From: Anaeramoeba ignava
Lineage: Eukaryota > Metamonada > Anaeramoebidae
NCBI GenBank assembly: GCA_028826165.1
Contig: JAPDFW010000081.1
Coordinates: 24,001 to 88,000, forward strand
Reading direction: 5' to 3'
Length of the DNA: 64,000 nucleotides
This document shows positions 35,077-47,977 of this stretch, in pieces. How positions within the stretch are numbered: position 1 is the first letter of the stretch; every line of letters starts with the position of its first letter. Position numbers and translations under genes: made by a program. The notes below the pieces were generated by a model. The model was given only the letters and a program-made list of their open reading frames with translations. It did not search any database and was not told the DNA's origin.

Positions 35077-38000
35077 TTATTTAATTATTAATCTGTAAAC
35101 ATAAATTGAATTATCTTCAGTTCCTATTATAATTGAAAGAGAATCTTCTATATTTTCTTGTTTTGATTTTTTGAAATTTCCAACAACAATATCAATAATC
35201 CAAGAATTAAATTTTTCTTCAGCGATTAACTATAAATTAAAAATTTTTTTTTTCCGATTTTATTATAAATAATTTTATAATTAATTTTATAAATAATTTA
35301 ATAAATAATTTAATAAATAATTTTATAAATAATTTTATAATTAATTTAATAAATAATTTTATAATAAATTTTATAAATAAATTTTATAAATAATTTTATA
35401 AATAATTTTATAAATAATTTTATAAATAATTTTATAAATAATTTTATAAATAATTTTATATATAATTTTATAAATAATTTTATAAATAATTTTATAATTA
35501 ATTTTATAAATAATTTTATAAATAATTTTATAAATAATTTTATAAATAATTTTATTAATAATTTTATAAATAATTTTATAATTAATTTTATAAATAAATT
35601 TATAAATAATTTTATAAATAATTTTATAAAAATATTTATTAATAATTTTATAAATAATTTTATAATTAATTTTATAAATAATTTTATAAATAATTTTATA
35701 AATAATTTTATATTTAATTTTATATTTAATTTTATAATTAATTTTATAAATAATTTTATAAATAATTTTATAAATAATTTTATATTTAATTTTATAAATA
35801 ATTTTATATTTAATTTTTATAAATAATTTTATAATTAATTTTTATAATTAATTTTATAAATAATTTTATATTTAATTTTATAATTAATTTTATAAATAAT
35901 TTTATTAATAATTTTTATATAATTTAATATTTAATTTTATAAATAATTTTATAAATAATTTTATAAATAATTTTATAAATAATTTTATAAATAATTTTAT
36001 AATTAATTTTATAATTAATTTTATAATTTTATATTTAATTTTATAATTAATTTTATAAATAATTTTATAATTAATTTTATAAATAATTTTATTAATAATT
36101 TTATAAATAATTTAATATTTAATTTTATAAATAATTTTTGTATATAATTTTATTAATAATTTTATAAATAATTTTATTAATAATTTTATATTTAATTTTA
36201 TATTTAATTTTATAAATAATTTTATAAATAATTTTATAATTAATTTTATATTTAATTTTATAAATAAATTTATAAATAATTTTATTAATAAATTTATAAA
36301 TAATTTTATAAATAATTTTATAAATAATTTTATAAATAATTTTATAAATAATTTATAAATAATTTTATAAATAATTTTATTAATAATTTTATAAATAATT
36401 TTATAAATAATTTTATATTTCTTGATTGATTTACTTTGCCATCAAGATAAGCAAAAAGAAATCCAGAATAGCATCCACAAATAACAATATTATTAGAAAT
36501 TCCTTTTATATTATAAGTTGCTACACAAGAAATTTGATATTTTAAATTTGAATAAAAAGTCATTTGAAAATTGGAAAAGACAAATAATTCACTGAATTGA
36601 TTTACTAAAAGAATTTGATTTTGATTTTCATTTTGATTTTCATTTTGAATTTGAATTTGATTTTGAATTTGAATTTGATTTTGAATTTGAATTTGATTTT
36701 GAATTTGAATTTGATTTTCATTTTCAATTTGATTTTCATTTTGAATTTGATTTTGATTTTGATTTTGAATTTGATTTTCATTTTGAATTTGAATTTGATT
36801 TTGAATTTGATTTTGAATTTGATTTTGATTTTTATTTTGATTTAAATTTTGATTTTGAATTTGATTTTGATTTTGATTTTGATTTTGATTTTGATTTTGA
36901 TTTTGATTTTCATCTTGATTTTTATTTTGATTTTGGATTTGTTGACTATTATTTAAATTAGAAAGAAACATTCCTTCACATGCTGTTTCTATTTGTGATG
37001 AAATATTAATTGAAAAAGCAAATGAATCTTCTGCATAAAAAAGTATAGCTTTTTCATTTCTACAAATCATTAAATATTTTGTTTCAATTCCATTTCCATC
37101 TTTAAAAATAACAGGTGATAAAAATTTAATTGATTTTTGTTTTTTTTCTTGTTTTTGTTTTGAGTTTTTTTTAATATTAGTTTCATTTGTATTAATTTTC
37201 CAAATTGTTTCGTGATGATCAAATTTAGAAATTATTCCATTTTGAGTTCCTATGATTAGATCACCATTTGATTCTTTTAATGATGTAATTGGAGTTTGAA
37301 AATTGTTTCTTCCAATGATTCTTTTATTGTGGAATATCAATACATTTCCTTTAAAATTAAAATTCATTTATAAAATTAAAATTAAAATTAAAATTAAAAT
37401 TCATTTATAAAATTAAAATTAAAATTAAAATTGAAATTGAAATTGAAATTGAAATTAAAATTAAAATTGATTTTGAAATTAAAATTCATTTATAAAATTA
37501 AAATTAAAATTAAAATTAAAATTAAAATTAAAATTAAAATTGAAATTAAAATTAAAATTAAAATTAAAATTGAAATTAAAATTGAAATTAAAATTAAAAT
37601 TAAAATTAAAATTAAAATTAAAATTAAAATTCATTTATAAAATTAAAATTAAAATTAAAATTAAAATTAAAATTAAAATTAAAATTAAAATTAAAATTAA
37701 ATTTTAAAATTAAAATTAAAATTAAAATTAAAATTCATTTATAAAATTAAAATTGAAATTCATTTATGAAATTAAAATTGATTTTGATTTTGATTTTAAT
37801 TTTGATTTTGATTTTGATTTTGAAATTGAAATTTGAATTACCAGAATTATCACCAATAATTAAATCATTTGAACCAAATCTCATAATATCTGAAATTAAA
37901 ATTTGTTGTATTGATTCACCCATTGTTTCTAAAATTAATTCTTCATTCTATTTTCGAAAATAATTGTAAAATTAAATTTAAATTAAATTTAAATTAAAAT

Positions 38001-38167
38001 TGTTTTTTTTTTACTTTTGTATTTTCTAAAATAAAAAATCTGATACTTCCATCATCACAACCAACAACAATACAACAAGAAAACCCAAAAATATCACCAA
38101 TAGAAAGACAATTAAAAGAAATTTTAGAAACAATTTGAAAAATTTTTTGGAAATGAAAGTTATTCAT
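35077..38167 (-). CDS. Beta-propeller (WD40/FG-GAP-like) protein with Asn/Gln insert
   Basis: Four minus-strand exons: 38167-38015, 37947-37842, 37348-36435 and 35229-35077. All three introns are GT-AG (67, 493 and 1205 bp) and phases match; 441 aa. Repeated blade-like strands read IVVGCDDGSIRFF, DLIIGDNSGNVLIF, DLIIGTQNGIISKF, YLMICRNEKAILFY, IVICGCYSGFLFAYLDGK and IIIGTEDNSIYVYR, spaced as in a propeller. The GDNSGNVLIF blade is rebuilt exactly across the second splice site. A tract of about 100 residues of Asn-Gln/Gln-Ile sits between blades in exon 3. It recalls ITFG2 (KICSTOR complex) or BBS-type propellers, but I cannot assign an orthologue. It is probably a cytosolic scaffold. Confidence 0.72.
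35230..36434 (-). repeat. 1205-bp tandem-repeat intron of the beta-propeller gene
   Basis: ATAAATAATTTT 12-mer with ATATTTAATTTT and ATTAATAATTTT variants, the same family and orientation as intron 4 of the F-BAR gene 5 kb away. Confidence 0.85.
37349..37841 (-). repeat. 493-bp repeat intron of the beta-propeller gene
   Basis: AAATTA hexamers ((AAATTA)n with AAATTG variants), interrupted several times by ATTCATTTATAAAATTAA, giving a higher-order unit of about 50-130 bp. Confidence 0.8.
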
Positions 38168-38274
38168 TTAAGATAAAAAAAAAATGAAAAAAAAATTAAA
38201 AAAATTCCATTTTCATTTTTTTTTCATTTTTTTATTTTTTTAATAATCAATTTAAAAAAAAAAAATTTCTTTCT
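38168..38274. promoter_or_regulatory. Divergent promoter region, beta-propeller (-) and Asn/Gln-rich gene (+)
   Basis: Only 107 bp of A/T homopolymer-rich DNA lie between two divergent ATGs. No defined motif is recognised. The position implies a shared or overlapping promoter. Confidence 0.4.
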
Positions 38275-39868
38275 ATGACTACAAAAAACAAAACAAACGA
38301 AAATCAAAAAAATAAAGCAATAAATTCAAATCGATTTAAAACAGATAAAGACATTTCAAATGAAAAGCAAACAAAAATTTTCAATTCAGCAAATAAAGAC
38401 CGTTCACAAAGAGAAAAAGAATTTCAAAAAGGAAGAGAGGAATTGCAAATACAACAAGGTCATACACTTGACAATGTAAGAATAAGAACAGGCAATGAAA
38501 ATCAATTTGATATTCTTAAAAAAGAATTTGGAATAATAAATTCTTATAATCCTGATATATACACAATTCCACTTTCTAAAGAAGAACTTGAAGGAAATCG
38601 AAATGATTCAAATCAAAATAGATATTTGATAAGAAAACTTAAGAAGAAGGAAGAGAAAGAAGAAAAAAGGCAGAAAGACAAAACTGAGGAGGAATTACAT
38701 TCAACAGCAATGTTGAATCAATCTCATCGTAAAAATTCAAAGAAAACTCATAAAAAATCAATCTCTCAAAAAAAAGAAAGAGATGTTCAAAAACCATCAA
38801 AAGTGGACAAAAATTTGAAAGAATCAAATACTACTTTACTTCATGGGAATGTTGATGGAAATTCAAAAGCACTGCAAACAATGAAAGATACAACTGTCGA
38901 TGAGATTGAATCTCAAATTCAAAATGAGATTGAAAATCAAAATCAGAATAAAATTCAAAATCAAAATCAAATTCGAAAATCAAAATCAGAATAAAATTCA
39001 AAATCAAAATCAAATTGAAAATCAAAATCAAATTCAAATCCAATTTCAAAATCAAATCGATGTTAGAAATGAAAAGGAAAATCAAAATGAAATTCAAAAT
39101 CAAAATCAAAATGAAAATCAAAATGAAAATCAAAATCAAAATCAAAATCAAATTCAAAATCAAAATCAAAATCAAAATCAAAATGAAATTCAAAATGAAA
39201 TTCAAAATGAAATTCAAATTCAAAATCAAAATCAAATTCAAATTCAAAATGAAATTCAAATTCAAAATCAAAATGAAATTCAAAATGAAATTCAAAATGA
39301 AATTCAAAATCAAAATCAAAATCAAAATCAATATCAAAATCAATATCAAATTCAAATTCAAAATCAAAATCAATATCAAAATCAATATCAAAATCAATAT
39401 CAAAATCAATATCAAAATCAATATCAAAATCAATATCAAAATCAATATCAAAATCAAAATCAAAATCAAATTCAATATCCAATTCAATATCCAAATTCAG
39501 ATCAATATCCAAATACATATCCAAATCAAAATCAAATTCAATATTCAAATCAATATTCAACTCAATATTTAGATCAATATCCAAATCAATATACAAATCA
39601 ATATCAAGATCCAAATCCATATACAAATCCAGATCCATATCAAAATCCATATACAAATCAAGATCCATATCAATACTTAGATCAATATCCAAATCAATAT
39701 TTAGATCAAAATCCAAATCAATATTCAGATCAATATCCAAATCAATATTTAGATCAATATCAAAATCAAAATTCAGATCAAATTAAAATTCATTTAACAA
39801 TTTTTGATGCTTTTATCAAATCAAAAACAGAAAACTCAATAAATACTCAAGAAGAACTTTCTTGGTAA
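38275..39868 (+). CDS. Asn/Gln/Tyr-rich low-complexity protein (function unknown)
   Basis: The N-terminal 210 residues are charged and Lys/Glu-rich, with a coiled-coil-like stretch (KLKKKEEKEEKRQKDKTEEE). Then come about 200 residues of Gln-Asn repeats, and then Gln-Tyr-Pro-Asn-Asp repeats (QYPNQY, QYLDQYP, DPYQNPY). It ends in a short ordinary sequence (FDAFIKSKTENSINTQEELS). Composition is prion-like and could phase-separate; that is inferred from composition only. As written the frame breaks near 38965: CAAATTCGAAAATC has one extra base compared with the surrounding CAAATT/GAAAATC units. Removing one base gives one frame from 38275 to 39868 (total length is 3n+1). I recognise no domain. 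Confidence 0.6.
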
Positions 39869-40076
39869 ATAACAAAATTTTGAATTCGAAAAAGACAAAA
39901 CAAATCTAGAAGAATTTTTTAGTTTCCTTTTTTTTTTTTTCAAAGAAAAATTTAATTCATTAAAACACAAATAAAAAGTAAAGCAGAATAAACCAATATA
40001 ATTTCAATAAAATAGGAATTGGGAAAAAAAAATGTTTTATTTTTTTCATTTTTTCATTTTTTTCCAAATAATAAAA
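39869..40076. other. Spacer between Asn/Gln-rich gene and cyclin
   Basis: 208 bp with a T run and an A-rich stretch. The ATG at 40032 lies in frame with the cyclin but would add only Phe/Ile-rich residues from T-rich leader DNA. Nothing else is recognised. Confidence 0.4.
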
Positions 40077-41600
40077 ATGAAAAATAATCAATTTAAAAAA
40101 AGAAAAACTAAGAGAAAAAATGCAAAATCAAAAAACGAAATGGAAATAGAAAGTGCAAACAATGAAACAAACAATATAAACAATTTTCCAAATGGAGATC
40201 AACAAAATTTTTTATCAATTTCTCAAATGCAATATTCAAACTATCCGACACAAGAGCAATATTATATGAAGTTTGGGAACATAGAAGTGACATCTCAATC
40301 ATCTTTCCCAAGCACACCTAATTTGTGGATTAATTCCGCAAACAACCAAGTAGATAGCATGGAATCCGAACAAGTGAATTTAAAGCAGGCAATGTTTTCA
40401 ACTCCTCAACTTTCAAGTCCATTTTTTACACCGAATAGCAGGCCTCTTTCGGCAACTGCGCAGCAAATACGGCATGTATCTATAACAAACAAATTGTTTT
40501 TGGTGCTACTTGCGCAACAGAACGAAAATATCATGAACTTCAGTGATTTTTCATTTGACAACAATTTTTTCCAGCACAAACTCAAGAAGGAGCGCAACTA
40601 CCAACCTGACCCATTCTACATCGAGAACCAAAACTTCAACGAGAACTTTCGCTTGGTGCTCGTTGACTGGATGTCCTCAGTTTCGGATGTTCTGTTGTTG
40701 CAAGACGAGACGTTTTTGTTTGCAGTGAATTTTTTGGATCGTTTTTTTTCCCTTGTTTCAAATTGTTCTTTGGAGCATTTGCAGCTTGTTGGACTGGGGT
40801 GTTTATATATAGCAGCAAAGATTGAGGAGATATACCCGCCAAGCATTAAGAATTTTTCCAAAATCACAAACAAAAAATTTTTGCCAAATCAAATCAAACA
40901 AGTTGAAGTTCACTTGCTTTCAACACTTGATTTTTTTGTTAATCCCGTTACAATACTCAATTGGGTTAGAGAGTTTCTGAATCGCGCAGTTTTTATTATC
41001 AAAAACTACGACCATTTTTTCACGCAAACACCCAATGAATCCAATCAAGAATCAAGAAAAAACGGGATTGAATCAAATATCATGGATGTTTCTCAAAATA
41101 TCAAATCAATTGAGAATATTTCGGAAAAAAATCCCCCAAAAAATCCCGTTTGGCAACTGGAAAACGCAGGGATTCAAACCGAATCAGATCCGCGTTTCAA
41201 CTCCAAATTCTCATTTGATTTTCCTGTTGAAATTTATCTTGATATTTCCGAACTTATCAGTTTGATTATCATGGATATCAATTATTTGCAGTTTCTGCCA
41301 AGCATAATTGCAGCAACCGCAATGTCGTTCTTTATTCCCGACGAATTCATTATCCAATCCACGACCGGATATAATTTGTCCCGATTGTCTGAATGCAAAT
41401 ATTGGATGCAATCTTTTCTCCAGTTTTGTTCCCGATTTAATCATAAAAAAATTATTGAAAAAAAAAACTCATTTCATGATGATTTGAGTCCAAAAGAGGC
41501 TTATTTACTTCATATACACAATCCTGACAATAAATTTTATTTGGAAGAAATGAATCAATCAACTATGAATTCTTTTGTTTCAAATATTTTTGATTTGTAA
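40077..41600 (+). CDS. Cyclin (A/B/E-type cyclin box)
   Basis: This is a regulatory subunit of a cyclin-dependent kinase. ATG 40077 (MKNNQFKKRKTKRKN, basic) is preferred to 40032; 507 aa, no intron. A disordered N-terminal 150 residues precedes the cyclin box (about residues 175-310). Signature pieces are FRLVLVDWMSSVSDVLLLQD, ETFLFAVNFLDRFFSL, GLGCLYIAAKIEEIYPP, and QVEVHLLSTLDFFVNPVTIL, with the Lys and Glu that contact CDK (K of LYIAAK, E of KIEE). A second, weaker cyclin fold follows after an insertion (about 330-380). I see no RxxL-type destruction box before the cyclin box with confidence. The codon mix is less AT-extreme than its neighbours. The class (A, B or E) is not settled by eye. 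Confidence 0.9.
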   Translation: MKNNQFKKRKTKRKNAKSKNEMEIESANNETNNINNFPNGDQQNFLSISQMQYSNYPTQEQYYMKFGNIEVTSQSSFPSTPNLWINSANNQVDSMESEQVNLKQAMFSTPQLSSPFFTPNSRPLSATAQQIRHVSITNKLFLVLLAQQNENIMNFSDFSFDNNFFQHKLKKERNYQPDPFYIENQNFNENFRLVLVDWMSSVSDVLLLQDETFLFAVNFLDRFFSLVSNCSLEHLQLVGLGCLYIAAKIEEIYPPSIKNFSKITNKKFLPNQIKQVEVHLLSTLDFFVNPVTILNWVREFLNRAVFIIKNYDHFFTQTPNESNQESRKNGIESNIMDVSQNIKSIENISEKNPPKNPVWQLENAGIQTESDPRFNSKFSFDFPVEIYLDISELISLIIMDINYLQFLPSIIAATAMSFFIPDEFIIQSTTGYNLSRLSECKYWMQSFLQFCSRFNHKKIIEKKNSFHDDLSPKEAYLLHIHNPDNKFYLEEMNQSTMNSFVSNIFDL

Positions 41601-42180
41601 AAGTTTTTTTATTTCTAAAATTAAAAATAACTTTATTTCTAAAAATTAAAAATAATTTTATTTCTAAAATTAATAATAACTTTATTTCTAAAATTAATAA
41701 TAACTTTATTTCTAAAATTAATAATAATTTTATTTTTAAAATTAATAATAACTTTATTTCTAAAATTAATAATAACTTTATTTCTAAAATTAAAAATAAC
41801 TTTATTTCTAAAATTAAAAATAACTTTATTTCTAAAATTAAAAATAATTTTATTTCTAAAATTAATAATAACTTTATTTCTAAAATTAATAATAACTTTA
41901 TTTCTAAAATTAATAATAATTTTATTTTTAAAATTAATAATAACTTTATTTCTAAAATTAATAAAACTTTATTTCTAAAATTAAAATATTTTATTTCTAA
42001 AATTAAAAATAACTTTATTTAAAATTAATAATAATTTTATTTTTAAAATTAAATAACTTTATTTTTAAAATTAAAATTTAAAAACAAAATTAATAATAAA
42101 AGCAAAAATTTATTTCTAAAATTAATAATAACTTTATTTTTAAAAAATTTAAAATTAAAAATTTTTATTTAAAAAAATTT
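41601..42180. repeat. Intergenic 24-bp repeat array 3' of the cyclin gene
   Basis: Units of about 24 bp, TTTATTTCTAAAATTAATAA followed by TAAC, with TTAAAAATAA variants, repeat about 20 times and decay toward 42100. It is the only array here with a period of about 24. No gene is seen. Confidence 0.8.
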
Positions 42181-42248
42181 ATTTTCATTTTTTTCTTTTC
42201 ATTTTTTTAATTTAAAAAAAAAAAACAAAATCAATAAAAACAAAAATA

Positions 42249-45200
42249 ATGTCGACAATATCTCAAAACAGAACACAATATGCAAGAAGTACAACGATAA
42301 ACAAGCCAAGCGAAATAAGAGGAAGAAATCCAACGAGGACAACAACAAGTCCACAAAGCACAAGAGGAAGAACAACAGGAAGAACGTCTAACAGAAGCCA
42401 AACTGGAAGAACAGAAGCTCCCCGTGCAAGAACAACTGGGACAGCGCGGGTAACACCTCCTACAGGAAGATCACCACAACAAACAAGAAGAAATTCACCT
42501 ATAAATACCCCATCAAGAAGAACACCACAAACGCAATCTAGAATGACACAATCATCTCCAAATATTATTAATAGAGCAAGAGCTAATGTTCAATTAAATC
42601 AAAATCAAAATCAAAATCAAAATCAAAATCAAAATCAAAATAAATTAAATCAAAATAAAAATCAAAATCAAAATAAATTAAATCAAAATCAAAATCAAAA
42701 TCAAAATAAATTAAATCAAAATCAAAATCAAAATCAAAATCAAAATCAAATTCAAAATAAATTAAATCAAAATCAAAATCAAAATAAGTCGTTTGGAAGA
42801 ACTTCAAATACTTCCGTTAATCAACCAATTAGAGGAAGAACAAATCAAAACCAAAATCAAAATCAAAAATTAAACAATCCATTAAGAGCTTCTCCGAGAT
42901 CAAGAGTAGCAAATATTCAAAATCAAAATCAAAATCAAATATCTCCAAGATCAAGAGTAACAAATATTCAAAATCAACCAAAATCAACATCTCCAAGATC
43001 AAGAACAACAAATATTCAAAATCAACCAAAAACAAATATCTCCAAGATCAAGAACAACAAATATTCAAAATCAACCAAAACAAATATCTCCAAGATCGAG
43101 AACAACAAATATTCAAAATCAACCAAAACAAATATCTCCAAGATCAAGAACATCAAATATTCAAAATCAAAATCAAAATCAAAATAAAAATCAAATATCT
43201 CCAAGATCAAGAATAACAAATATTCAAAATCAAAATAAAAGTCAACATCTCCAAGATCAAGAACATCAAATATTCAAAATCAAAATCAAAATAAAAATCA
43301 AATATCTCCAAGATCAAGAACAACAAATATTCAAAATCAACCAAAGTCAACATCTCCAAGATCAAGAGTATCAAATATTCAAAATCAACCAAAACAAATA
43401 TCTCCAAGATCAAGAACATCAAATATTCAAAATCAACCAAAACAAATATCTCCAAGATCAAGAACATCAAATACTCAAAATCAACCAAAACAAATATCTC
43501 CAAAACCAAGAATATCTCAACCTTATACTTCACAAAATACTTCTCGTTTTACTCAGAATAACCCACAAAAACCACAAATAACTCAACGACCTATGAATTT
43601 TACACGACAACCGATAAAAAAAACTGTTAATGAACAACTTCCAAAACGACCAATTAGGCATGCACCAACTTTCCAAAAAGCTAATATTGAAAATGAAAAT
43701 AGAGTTCGTGCAAAATCATCACCAAAACAATTTAATAGAAATTCACCACCAAACACATTTTCAACACAAGCAAATAAACCACATTTTAATCAACCAAATA
43801 CATCAAGATTTCCGCCTGAAAATCCAATTAGAAAAAATACCTCACCAACACAAAACAAACCAATATCACCCAAAAGATTTCCAGTAGAAAATAAACAGCA
43901 AATAAGATCATCTTTGGAAATGAAAAGAAAACAATTTGAAAATCAAGAACAAAAAGTTGATAATGTTAAAACGAATTTGCCAAAAACACAAAAAACACCT
44001 CAAAACATAATCTCAAAAAACGAACCAAAAGCATTATTTAAAACACAATCTTTATCTGAGAAAATCAAACAGTTTTCAAAATCAGAAGATGATCCTAAGC
44101 AAAATCAAATCAAACCAAAAGAAATTCAAAACCAAATTTAAACCAAAAGAAATTCAAAACCAATTTAAACCAAAAGAAATTCAAAACCAAATCAAACCCA
44201 AAGAAATTCAAAACCAAACCAAACCCAAAAGAGAGTCTCCACCACAAAAACATCTTCAAATTCGTGAAGAACCTTCTCCTAAAACTGTTAATCTTCTAAC
44301 AAATGAAAAGACTAGAAATCAAAATTTGCAAAATATTAAGAGGCGAAGTTCAGTTCATTTGCTAGCTTCTAGGTTTCAAAACAAAGTTCAAAATCCACCA
44401 GTAATAGAACATCACAAAAATGTTGCTTTAAGTACTAACCTTCGTAAAAATGCATTTTTAAGTAAAGAAGTTGATTTGAAAAATTCAAATGAAAATAAAA
44501 CTGAAAATAAAACTGAAAACAAAATTGAAAATAAAACTGAAAACAAAATTGAAAACAAAATTGAAAACAAAATTGAAAATGAAACTGAAATTGAAAATCA
44601 AGATGAAAATCAAGATCAAAATCAAAATGAAAATCAAGATCAAAATCAAAATGAAAATCAAGATGAAAATTATCAAGATGAAAATCAAAATGAAAATCAA
44701 GATGAAAATCAAAATGAAAATCAAGATGAAAATCAAGATGAAAATTATCAAACTGAAAATCAAGATGAAAATTATCAAGATGAAACTCAAGATGAAAATC
44801 AAGATGAAAATTATCAAAATGAAATTCAAGATGAAAATTATCAAGATGAGAATCAAAATGAAATTCAAGATGAAAATTATCAAGATGAAAATGAAACTCA
44901 AGATCAAAATTATCAAGATGAAAATGAAATTCAAGATCAAAATGAAATTCAAGATGAGAATTACCAAAATGAAACTCAAAATGAAAATGAAATTCAAGAT
45001 GAAAATTATCAAAATGAAAATGAAATTCAAGATGACAATGAAATTCAAGATGAAAATTATCAAGATGAAAATGAAATTCAAGATGAGAATTACCAAAATG
45101 AAAATGAAATTCAAGATGAAAATGAAATTCAAGATGAAAATGAAATTCAAGATGAAAATGTAAATGAAAATTATCAAGATGAAAATTATCAAAATGAAAA

Positions 45201-47612
45201 TTATCAAAATGAAAATTATCAAAATGAAAATGAAAATTATCAAGATGAAAATGAAAATTATCAAAATGAAAATCAAAATCAAAATGAAAATCAGGTAGAA
45301 GAAGAAGATTGGTTTGAATTAGATCATGAAGGAGATCCAAAATGCCGAGCAATTTGTGATTATGAAGCAAAAAGAGAAGTTGAATTATCTTTCAAAAAAG
45401 GGGAAGTAATATTCATAACAGGACAAAGCGAATCAGGATGGTGGCAAGGAGAAACACGAGAATCAATAGGAGTTTTCCGAAGTGATTTAATAGAAATGGT
45501 TGATGAAACAAAAGATACAAACATTGATAAATTCTCAGATATTTCAGGATTTGCAGCATTTGATCCATTAAATCAATCAGAAAACAGCAATCAAAATAAA
45601 CCAAATAATGTAAACAACAAAACAGAAACAGAAACAAAACCAATGAATGAAACCGCGCCGAAAAATATTGGAAATATTGGAAATACAAATCAAAATGTTG
45701 CAAATGAACCACAAAATCGAAATGTGATTTCTGAAGGACAAAGCCTTATTAAAAACACAGAATTATCAATATTTTCACCACTAGATCCAAAAGATCTCCC
45801 ACAAAATAAGAAACCCGACAAAAGAATAGTTGTGGAAGTGCAAGAAGTTCAAGAAGATTATGATGAGCATGAAAACGATATCAAAGTACAAGCCGTTAAA
45901 TCTTATAAATCAAAAAAACCGTCGGAACTCTCTTTCAAAAAGGGAGACATTCTTTATCTTTATGGAGAATTAGGAAATGGTTGGGCTCAAGGAGAAACGG
46001 TTAATGGAGAAATTGGCAACTTTTTATTGAAAAAAGTGAAATATTTGGATAAAAATCAAAACAAGTCAAAAAACTCAAAAAAGAAAAATCAGAACAAAAA
46101 AAAAGAACCAAAGAAAAAAAACTCCAAAAATCAAAACGTTTCACAAAACGAACCAAAAGTAACACAAACACAAACACAAACACAAACACAAATACCAACA
46201 AAAGAAGTACCAATTGTTTCAACGCCTCCAACAATACAGAAAAAGCCGAATGTCCAAAGAGTTGAAGTGGAGACGTTTGACGAAAATGAGTATGCATATG
46301 ATCCAGATGAGGATCATATTGGTGATCCTAAAGTTTGTGCCATTTGCGATTATCAACCAAAGAGAGATGTCGAACTTTCTTTCAAAAAAGGTGATGTTGT
46401 TTATGTTACTGGTCAAAGTGAATCGGGTTGGTGGCAAGGTGAAACAAGAGATGGTGATATTGGTGTTTTTAAAGCAGAATTTTTTGAAGTTACTGATGAA
46501 GAATCTTTGCAAAATTTAAATAAATTTCAAGATATAGCTGGGTTTACAATTTCTCAAGCTCAAATAAATCAGAATCAAAAATTCAAAGAAAAAGAAAATG
46601 GAAATGAAAATGAAAATGAACAAGAAATATTATTTACAACAACGTAAAATATTTAATAATATATTAAATAATATTTAATAATAATATTTAATAATAATAT
46701 TTAATAATAATATTCAAAAATAATATTCAAAAATAATATTCAATAATAATATTTAATATAATATTCAAAAATAATATTCAAAAATAATATTAAATAATAT
46801 TTAATAATAATATTTAATAATAATATTCAAAAATAATATTCAAAAATAATATTCAAAAATAATATTCAAAAATAATATTCAAAAATAATATTCAAAAATA
46901 ATATTCAAAAATAATATTCAAAAATAATATTCAAAAAAAATATTTAAAAATAATATTCAATAATTAAAAATATTCAAAAATAATAATATTTAATAATAAT
47001 ATTTAATAATAATATTTAATAATAATATTTAATAATAATATTAAATAATAATATTCAAAAAAATATTTAAAAATAATATTCAAAAAAATATTTAAAAATA
47101 ATATTCAAAATAATATTTAAAATAAATATAGTGCATTGTTTGATTTTGTAGCACAACAAGAACATGATTTATCATTTAGTAAAGGAGAAACAATATCAGT
47201 TTTAGCATTAAGTACAACAGGATGGTGGTTTGGAAGAAATACAAAAAATGAAGAAGGAATGTTTCCGTAAGAAATTAAAAATCAAAATTAAAATTAAATT
47301 AAAATTAAAATTAAAATTAAAATCAAAATCAAAATTAAAATTAAAATTTATTTGAATAGTGGAAATTATACTGAAAATTTTGCTGAATATAATGCAAGAA
47401 TTGCTATTGAAAATCAAAATGAAGATAATTTACAAAAATATGCTGTTCGTGAAGCTTTTTCTGAGGTTGATGATGATTCACAAATGACAATCCAAAAAGG
47501 TGATATTGTTATTTTACTTTCTGAAGAAGAACAAGGTTGGGTTTTTGCAAGAAATATTCAAACAAAAGAAGAAGGTTATATTCCTTTTGATTATATTACA
47601 AAGATGAATTAG
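42249..47612 (+). CDS. Large scaffold with five SH3 domains and Arg/Asn/Gln/Asp-rich low-complexity N-terminus
   Basis: Multi-SH3 scaffolds bind Pro-rich motifs in actin and endocytic machinery. Exon 1 is 42249-46643, exon 2 47132-47266, exon 3 47360-47612; introns (488 and 93 bp) are GT-AG and in phase, giving about 1590 residues. Order: Arg/Thr/Pro-rich basic start, Asn-Gln tracts, a 16-residue repeat (QISPRSRTTNIQNQPK), a Pro/Lys-rich region and an Asn-Glu-Asp tract (about 44490-45290). Then come SH3-1 (CRAICDYEAKREVELSFKKG), SH3-2 (VQAVKSYKSKKPSELSFKKG), SH3-3 (CAICDYQPKRDVELSFKKG), SH3-4 (ALFDFVAQQEHDLSFSKG...MFPGNYTE across a splice) and SH3-5 (YAVREAFSEVDDDSQMTIQK). SH3-1 and SH3-3 are near duplicates. 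Frame breaks by one base at about 43026, 43243 and 44133, all in A-rich runs; the sum is 3n+1. I treat these as sequence errors in one gene. Confidence 0.78.
46644..47131 (+). repeat. Tandem-repeat intron between SH3-3 and SH3-4
   Basis: 488 bp of AATAATATTCAA / AATAATATTTAA 12-mers. Donor AC|GTAAAA and acceptor AAATATAG|TGCATTG rebuild Thr and then ALFDF. Confidence 0.82.
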
Positions 47613-47977
47613 TTTTTTTTTATCAGAAAAAAAATATCAAAATAATATTCAAAACAAAAAAAAATTTGGAAAACAATTTAATCAATCATTTTGTAATTCA
47701 AAAAAAATCATTTCAAAATAACTCAAAGCAAATTATTTGTACCTTTTTTTTTCAAATGAATCATTTGCAAGATTTTCTTTTTCTTTTTCATTTTCTTTTT
47801 TCTGGTGAAGTTTTCTTTTTTTCTTTTTAATTGATTTCCTTTTTTGAATTTGTTTGATTTAATTGAAAAAGAAATAAAAAAAGATTTTTTGGATTGAATT
47901 CTTCTTTTAATTTTAATTTCCAATTTAATTTTAATTTTAATTTCCAATTTAATTTTAATTTGATTTTGATTTTGATT
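47613..47977. other. Convergent intergenic spacer
   Basis: 365 bp between the SH3 scaffold stop and the RCC1-BTB 1 stop (convergent). T-rich, with TTTTAATTT repeats at 47905-47970. No gene is recognised. Confidence 0.5.

Noticed and set aside
44435-45370. A 311-aa minus-strand frame rich in His, Phe, Asp and Asn opposite the SH3 scaffold gene.
   Set aside because: It is the antisense of the Asn-Glu-Asp coding tract; the plus strand leads directly into conserved SH3 domains.
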